This document shows, piece by piece, positions 59,350 through 64,000 of a stretch of 64,000 nt of DNA. Source of the stretch: Cellulomonas sp. ES6 (lineage in GTDB: Bacteria > Actinomycetota > Actinomycetes > Actinomycetales > Cellulomonadaceae); assembly GCF_030053835.1 (NCBI RefSeq), contig NZ_CP125655.1, positions 2,852,001 through 2,916,000 of the forward strand. The letters run 5' to 3'. A model generated the notes under the pieces. That model was not told the DNA's origin. It saw only the letters and a list, made by a program, of their open reading frames with translations, and ran no database searches. Position numbers and translations under genes: made by a program. Numbering within the stretch: the stretch's first letter is position 1; each line of letters starts with the position of its first letter.

Positions 59350-60369
59350 ATGACCACGCAGACCCGCACCGACGACGCCGACCGCACGGACCGCACGGAC
59401 CGCACCGACCGCACCGCCACCCCGGGGACGACCGGGCGCACCGCCTGGGACCCGCTCCGCCTGCCTCGCCAGGACGGCCGGACGCTGGTGGTCACCGGCG
59501 CGACCGCCGGGATCGGGTACTTCGCCGCCGAGCAGCTCGCGGCGGCGGGCGCCGACGTCGTGCTCGCCTCCCGGTCGGCCGCCAGGCTGGCCCACGCGCG
59601 CGACACGATCCTCGCCCGCACCCCGGACGCCCACGTGCGGACGGTCGTCCTGGAGCTCGGCTCGCTGGACGCCGTCGACGACGCGGCCGCGGAGCTGGCG
59701 GCGCTGCCCCGCCTGGACGGCGTGTTCCTCAACGGCGGCGCCATGTCGATGCGGTCGGGCGCCCGTACGGCGGACGGCCTGCCGCTGCTGCTCGGCACCC
59801 ACGTGGTCGGGCACGCGCGGCTGCTCGCCGGGATCCTGCCGTTGCTCGCCGCCACCGCCGCGGCCCACGGCGGCGAGAGCCGGGTCGTCCACGCGTCCAC
59901 CGGCTTCGTCCGCCGGTTCCGCCCCGGGTTCGACGACGTCGCCCGGGTGCCGCGGCTCGGCATCGTGGCGTACGCGAAGGCCAAGGCCGTCACGGAGGTG
60001 CTCGCGTTCGAGCTGGACCGCCGGCTGCGCGCCGCCGGACGGCCCGTCGCGTCGGTGGTCACGCACCCCGGCGTCGGCGTCGACGCCCGCACCCCCGAGC
60101 GCCCGGGGATCCGCGACCGGTCCACCCCGTACCGGCGCAACCCGTACACGCCCTGGGCGCAGGGCAAGGACGCCGCGGCCTGGCCCGGCGTGCGCGCGCT
60201 GACCGACCCCGGCGTCCGCGGCGGGGAGTACTACGCGCCGGCCGAGGGGACGCGCGGCGTGCCGGCGCTGCTCCCCGTCCCCGTGCGGACCGCCGAGCCG
60301 GGGGACGACGCGGCGCGGCGCGTGTGGGCGGAGGTCGAGTCGCTCGCGGGGGTCGAGCTGCGCGTGTGA
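59350..60369 (+). CDS. Short-chain dehydrogenase/reductase
   Basis: 339 residues from ATG 59350. The N-terminus carries four Asp-Arg-Thr repeats (DRTDRTDRTDRT), then a classical SDR: TLVVTGATAGIGYFAAEQLA, LNGGAMSMRSG, VVHASTGFV and YAKAKAVTEV (YxxxK). Close to the retinol-dehydrogenase-like SDR group acting on unknown hydrophobic substrates. Likely repressed by the adjacent TetR. Confidence 0.92.
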   Translation: MTTQTRTDDADRTDRTDRTDRTATPGTTGRTAWDPLRLPRQDGRTLVVTGATAGIGYFAAEQLAAAGADVVLASRSAARLAHARDTILARTPDAHVRTVVLELGSLDAVDDAAAELAALPRLDGVFLNGGAMSMRSGARTADGLPLLLGTHVVGHARLLAGILPLLAATAAAHGGESRVVHASTGFVRRFRPGFDDVARVPRLGIVAYAKAKAVTEVLAFELDRRLRAAGRPVASVVTHPGVGVDARTPERPGIRDRSTPYRRNPYTPWAQGKDAAAWPGVRALTDPGVRGGEYYAPAEGTRGVPALLPVPVRTAEPGDDAARRVWAEVESLAGVELRV

Positions 60370-60383
60370 GCCGGCCCGGCGGG

Positions 60384-61589
60384 CTACCTCCCGGGCGGCG
60401 GCGTCCCCAGCCGCTCCCCGGCCCGCAGCGCCGCCACCGTGTCCACCGCGGTCAGCGCCATCGCCAGGGCACCGTCGACGGCGGCGCGCTCGGCGGCCGG
60501 GCCGATCGTGTCCTCCGCGAACTCGGGGGTGTGCGGCGCCGAGTCGCAGCCCTCGATCGCGACGAGCGGGTGGATGGCGGGCACGGCGTGGGACACCGTG
60601 CCCATGTCGGTGGACCCGCCCGCGGGCCCGGCGTACGCCTGCGGGGAGCGGCCCAGGGCGGCGAGGTTGCGGTCCCACGCCCGGGCGAGCAGGGGGTCCT
60701 GCACGACGTCCGCGTAGGTGGGCTCGGCGTCGGTCCAGGACCAGGTGCACCCGGAGGCGACGGCGCCGCCCTCGAAGCACGCGAGGACTCGACGTCGGGC
60801 GTCCTCGACGGCCGCGAGCGTGTCGCCGCGCACCTCGGCGCGCACGGTCGCGGCCGCCGGGATGATGTTGGTCGCCTCGCCGCCGTCGGCCACGTACGCG
60901 TTCGCGCGGGTGCCGTCGGGCAGGTGCTGGCGCAGGAGGCCCAGGGCGACGAGGCCGATCGTGGCGGCGCCGGCGGCGTTGGCCCCGCCGGGGTTCGCCG
61001 CGCCGGCGTGCCCGCCGCGTCCCCGGAACGTCACGTCGAAGCGCGCGGCGGCCTGGGTGCGCACGTCGGCGCAGCGCACGTCGTGCCCCGGGCCGGGGTG
61101 GACCATCAGGCTGAAGTCGACGTCCTCCCAGGCGCCGGCGTCGAGCAGCAGGACCTTGCCGCCGCCGTGCTCCTCCGCCGGGGTGCCGAGCAGCTTCACC
61201 CGCAGGCCGGTGCGGTCCGCGACGTGGGCCAGGGCGAGCGCGGCGCCGACCCCGGCCGCCGCGATGAGGTTGTGCCCGCACGCGTGCCCCATGCCGGGCA
61301 GCGCGTCGTACTCGGCGCACACGGCGACCGTGACGTCGCCCGTCCCGCAGGTCGCCTCCACGGCCGTCCCGAGCCCGTAGGCGCCGACGGTGGTCGCGAA
61401 GCCGGCGTCGCGCAGGACGCCGGCGACCGCCGCGGCGGCGCCGTGCTCCTCGAACGCCGGCTCGGGGGTGGCGTGGATCCGGGCGCTCAGCCCGAGCACG
61501 GCGTGCTCCCAGTCGGCGCGTGAGGCGAGGACGGCGGCGCGCACGTCGTCGGGGGCGCGGTGGACGGGCGGGGGCTGGGTGACGGACAT
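60384..61589 (-). CDS. M20-family amidohydrolase/aminoacylase
   Basis: 401 residues. Metal ligands: GMGHACGHNLIAAAG, GTPAEEHGGGKVLLL and VHPGPGHDV; the dimerisation domain has FRGRGGHAGAANPGGANA. This matches AbgB/HipO/IAA-amino acid hydrolase-type enzymes that cleave N-acyl amino acids. Divergent from a double-domain Lrp/AsnC gene that probably regulates it. Confidence 0.93.
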   Translation of the reverse strand: MSVTQPPPVHRAPDDVRAAVLASRADWEHAVLGLSARIHATPEPAFEEHGAAAAVAGVLRDAGFATTVGAYGLGTAVEATCGTGDVTVAVCAEYDALPGMGHACGHNLIAAAGVGAALALAHVADRTGLRVKLLGTPAEEHGGGKVLLLDAGAWEDVDFSLMVHPGPGHDVRCADVRTQAAARFDVTFRGRGGHAGAANPGGANAAGAATIGLVALGLLRQHLPDGTRANAYVADGGEATNIIPAAATVRAEVRGDTLAAVEDARRRVLACFEGGAVASGCTWSWTDAEPTYADVVQDPLLARAWDRNLAALGRSPQAYAGPAGGSTDMGTVSHAVPAIHPLVAIEGCDSAPHTPEFAEDTIGPAAERAAVDGALAMALTAVDTVAALRAGERLGTPPPGR

Positions 61590-61668
61590 CGCTCCTCGAT
61601 CGACGCGGCGGACGGGTCGCGTGCAGGATGTCCCGCCCGTGCCGGCGGCCTCGGTAGGGTGAAGGATC

Positions 61669-62718
61669 ATGACGGCCACCCGCAGCCCGGTGCAGGGACG
61701 CAGCCTCGACGAGGTCGACCGGCGCATGATCCACGCTCTGCAGATCAGCCCGCGTGCGCGCTGGGCCGCGCTGGCGCCCGTCGTCGGCGTGGACGCGGTC
61801 ACGCTCGCGCGGCGCTGGGAGCGGCTCGCGGGCGAGGGGGTGGCGTGGGTGGCGGGGCTCCCGGGCTCGGCGGCCCGCGGCCCGGCGGCGATCCTCGAGG
61901 TGGAGGCGCAGCCCGGTGCCACGCCGCAGATCGCGGACGCGCTCGCCGCGGACGCCGAGTCGTTCACCGTCGACCACACCGCCGGCGGCCGGGACCTCCT
62001 CGTCCTGGTCGGCGCCCCCGACCTGACCGCGCTGGGCGACTACGTCATCGGGCGGATGCGGGGGCTGGACGGGGTGCGGGCCACCCGCACGCACCTGCTC
62101 TCCTCGCCGTTCACCGACGCGGGGCAGTGGCGCCTGGGAGCGCTGTCCCCGGAGGAGGCGGCGGCGGTGGGCCGCACGGTGCCGGCGCCGGGTGCGGCCC
62201 GGCTGCGCGTCGACCCGCAGCTGGAGGAGGCGCTGCTCACGGTGCTCGGCCGGGACGGCCGCGCGACGGTGGCGACGATCGCCCGGACGCTCGACGTGGG
62301 GCAGCGCCGGGTCCGCGAGTCGCTGGCGGCGCTGACCGCGCGCCGGCGCCTGGAGGTGCGCACCGAGATCGCGCGGGCGTACTCGGGGTGGCCGGTGCAC
62401 GCGTGGTACTTCCTGCGGGTGCCGGCGTCGCTGACGGAGCGGGTCGGCGCGGCGCTCACCCGGCTCGGGGAGGTGCGCCTGGCCGTGTCGACGATCGGCC
62501 CGTACAACCTGGTGCTCTCCGTGTGGATGCGGACGCTCGCCGACGTCCAGCGGCTCGAGGTGGCCATCGGCAAGCGGGTGCCGGACGTGTCGATCGCCGA
62601 CCGCTCCGTCGTCCTGCGCAGCCTGAAGAAGGAGGGCCGGGTGCTCGACGGGCACGGGCACGCGACCGGCACCTTCGTCCCCCTGCCGACCGACTTCGCG
62701 CGCGACGACGCCGACTGA
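61669..62718 (+). CDS. Lrp/AsnC-family regulator with two HTH-ligand units
   Basis: 349 residues: two tandem units, each HTH then an RAM/ligand-like part (LDEVDRRMIHALQISPRARW at 13-32; LEEALLTVLGRDGRATVATI near 188). TAGGGT (61654-61659) close to the ATG suggests a leaderless mRNA. It likely regulates the divergent amidohydrolase in response to an amino acid. Confidence 0.9.
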   Translation: MTATRSPVQGRSLDEVDRRMIHALQISPRARWAALAPVVGVDAVTLARRWERLAGEGVAWVAGLPGSAARGPAAILEVEAQPGATPQIADALAADAESFTVDHTAGGRDLLVLVGAPDLTALGDYVIGRMRGLDGVRATRTHLLSSPFTDAGQWRLGALSPEEAAAVGRTVPAPGAARLRVDPQLEEALLTVLGRDGRATVATIARTLDVGQRRVRESLAALTARRRLEVRTEIARAYSGWPVHAWYFLRVPASLTERVGAALTRLGEVRLAVSTIGPYNLVLSVWMRTLADVQRLEVAIGKRVPDVSIADRSVVLRSLKKEGRVLDGHGHATGTFVPLPTDFARDDAD

Positions 62719-62775
62719 GGTACGGATCCTGCACCGCGCGGAGAGCCGCTGACGCGCTGCCTATCGTCGCGTGCC

Positions 62776-64000
62776 ATGGAGACGCAGCAGACCGTCGGGG
62801 TCTTCGACCTGTTCACGATCGGCATCGGCCCGTCCAGCTCGCACACGGTCGGTCCCATGAAGGCGGCCGCCGACTTCGCGCGGCGCCTGGCGGACGCGGG
62901 GGCCCTGGAACAGGTGCACACGCTGCGGGTCGACGTCTTGGGCTCCCTCGCCGCCACCGGCGCGGGGCACGGGACGTTCACCGCGATCCTCCTGGGGCTC
63001 GCCGGCGCCCTGCCGGACCGGGTCCTCCCCGACGAGGCCGAGGCCCTGCTCGACCGGATCACGCGCACCGGCACGGTCGACCTCGACGGGCGGCACCCGG
63101 TGCCGTGCCGGGTCGAGGACTTCGTGCTCCGCCCGCTCACGGTGCACCCCCGGCACCCCAACGCGCTGTCGTTCGCCGCGTCCGACGCGCAGGGCCGCGA
63201 GCTCGCCGCCGGGACGTACTTCTCGGTGGGCGGCGGCTTCGTCGTGCGCGAGGGGGAGGACGCCGCCGGCGACGCGGCGGACGGCACCGACGCCGCGCCC
63301 CTCCCGCTGCCGTTCCGCACGGGCGCCGAGCTGCTCGCGGTGTGCGGGTCGACGGGGCTCGCCGTGAGCGAGGTGATGCGCACCAACGAGCGCGCGCGCC
63401 GCTCCGACGACGAGATCTCGCGGGGCCTGCGGCACATCTGGGAGGTCATGGAGGCGTGCGTGCGCTCGGCGGTCGCCCGCGAGGGCGTGCTGCCGGGCGG
63501 CCTGGGCGTGCGCCGACGGGCGGGGGAGTGGGCCGCGCGGCTCGAGCGGGAGGACCCGCACCACGACGAGGCGCACTGGCAGCAGCGCGTGAACCTGGTG
63601 GCGCTCGCGGTCAACGAGGAGAACGCCAGCGGCGGCCGCGTCGTGACCGCACCGACCAACGGCGCCGCCGGGGTCGTGCCCGCGGTGCTGTCGTACGCGC
63701 TGGACTACACCCCGGCGGGTCGCGCCGACCGGGACGACGTGGTCGAGCGCTTCCTGCTCGCCGCGGCGGCGGTCGGCACGCTGTACAAGGCGAACGCGTC
63801 GATCTCGGGCGCCGAGGTCGGGTGCCAGGGCGAGGTGGGGTCCGCGTCGTCGATGGCGGCCGCGGGGCTCGCGGAGGTCCTCGGCGGCACGCCGCGGCAG
63901 GTGGAGAACGCCGCCGAGATCGCCATGGAGCACAACCTGGGCCTGACGTGCGACCCGATCGGCGGGCTGGTCCAGATCCCGTGCATCGAGCGGAACGCGA
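62776..64000 (+). CDS. sdaA: L-serine ammonia-lyase, iron-sulfur-dependent, single-chain (3' end beyond window)
   Basis: The frame from ATG 62776 stays open to the window edge (408 codons). The N-terminal beta domain has [20 protein letters not shown], typical of SdaAB. The alpha domain has [40 protein letters not shown] and [19 protein letters not shown], which include the Fe-S Cys ligands. It deaminates L-serine to pyruvate and ammonia in the cytoplasm. TATCGT (62762-62767) sits eight bases before the ATG, so leaderless translation is possible. Only about 50 residues should be missing. Confidence 0.95.
   Translation, partial: METQQTVGVFDLFTIGIGPSSSHTVGPMKAAADFARRLADAGALEQVHTLRVDVLGSLAATGAGHGTFTAILLGLAGALPDRVLPDEAEALLDRITRTGTVDLDGRHPVPCRVEDFVLRPLTVHPRHPNALSFAASDAQGRELAAGTYFSVGGGFVVREGEDAAGDAADGTDAAPLPLPFRTGAELLAVCGSTGLAVSEVMRTNERARRSDDEISRGLRHIWEVMEACVRSAVAREGVLPGGLGVRRRAGEWAARLEREDPHHDEAHWQQRVNLVALAVNEENASGGRVVTAPTNGAAGVVPAVLSYALDYTPAGRADRDDVVERFLLAAAAVGTLYKANASISGAEVGCQGEVGSASSMAAAGLAEVLGGTPRQVENAAEIAMEHNLGLTCDPIGGLVQIPCIERNA

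Noticed and set aside
59386..59422. Short direct repeats that could hint at a CRISPR or VNTR
   Set aside because: They are contiguous 12-base units encoding Asp-Arg-Thr in the SDR N-terminus, with no spacers; no CRISPR array was seen anywhere in the window.
59296..62661. An 1121-codon minus-strand frame across the SDR, amidohydrolase and Lrp genes
   Set aside because: It crosses several well-supported genes and has a non-protein-like composition.
62040..63933. Long minus-strand frames opposite the serine dehydratase gene
   Set aside because: Plus strand encodes a near-complete SdaA with Fe-S cysteines; the minus-strand translations are Ser/Arg-rich shadows.

Overview
The window is GC-rich DNA with dense, ATGA/GTGA-overlapping genes, many GTG starts and several promoters placed for leaderless mRNAs. 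This fits an actinobacterium. Family content (SCO6880-type conjugation protein, DUF2637-like protein, LAxTG surface anchor, DUF305 protein) suggests a Micrococcales member close to Cellulomonas; that placement is inference, not a computed assignment.

Positions 1 to about 37.27 kb look like most of an integrative conjugative element whose left end lies outside the window. The left part (24-3748) holds small plus-strand cargo genes: membrane proteins, a membrane-anchored thermonuclease and Cys-rich small proteins. A minus-strand trio (4162-6433) encodes an M41-like membrane metallopeptidase, an unknown protein and an MmcB-like nuclease. It diverges from a 1641-residue MobF relaxase-helicase-primase (7237-12162) across a G-poor, hairpin-bearing region that is the best oriT candidate. 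From 37130 down to 12349 almost everything is on the minus strand. In transcription order it encodes: tyrosine integrase, secreted coiled-coil protein, large LAxTG-anchored surface protein, HTH regulators, DUF2637-like protein, sigma-like protein, SLT/NlpC wall hydrolase, VirB8-like protein, two small membrane proteins, VirB6/TrbL-like channel, SCO6880, VirB4-like ATPase, VirD4-like coupling protein, accessory proteins, a 762-residue coiled-coil membrane protein, HNH protein, beta-helix/NrdH fusion, Prim-Pol and an AbiEii-like nucleotidyltransferase with partner. A tRNA-Arg-like 3' half at 37235-37269, just upstream of the integrase, marks the probable attachment end.

Positions 37.3-45.5 kb form an accessory, defence-flavoured stretch: a beta-helix protein, an Abi_C-type protein, an IS5-family transposase remnant fused to a truncated gene, a flavin/F420 split-barrel protein, a convergent Dam-type methylase and ParB-like protein led by a small zinc-finger gene, and a secreted protein. 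Intergenic gaps are longer here and some genes are broken.

From 46.1 kb onward the DNA looks like ordinary chromosome. There is a thiol/metal-stress cluster (glutaredoxin-like protein, OmpR-type two-component system, CcdA-like membrane protein, TlpA/AhpC-like redoxin, DUF305 lipoprotein) and an MFS exporter with divergent TetR. Next come several regulator/oxidoreductase pairs with visible palindromic operators, a universal stress protein, an M20 amidohydrolase with a double Lrp/AsnC regulator, and a serine dehydratase gene that runs off the right edge.
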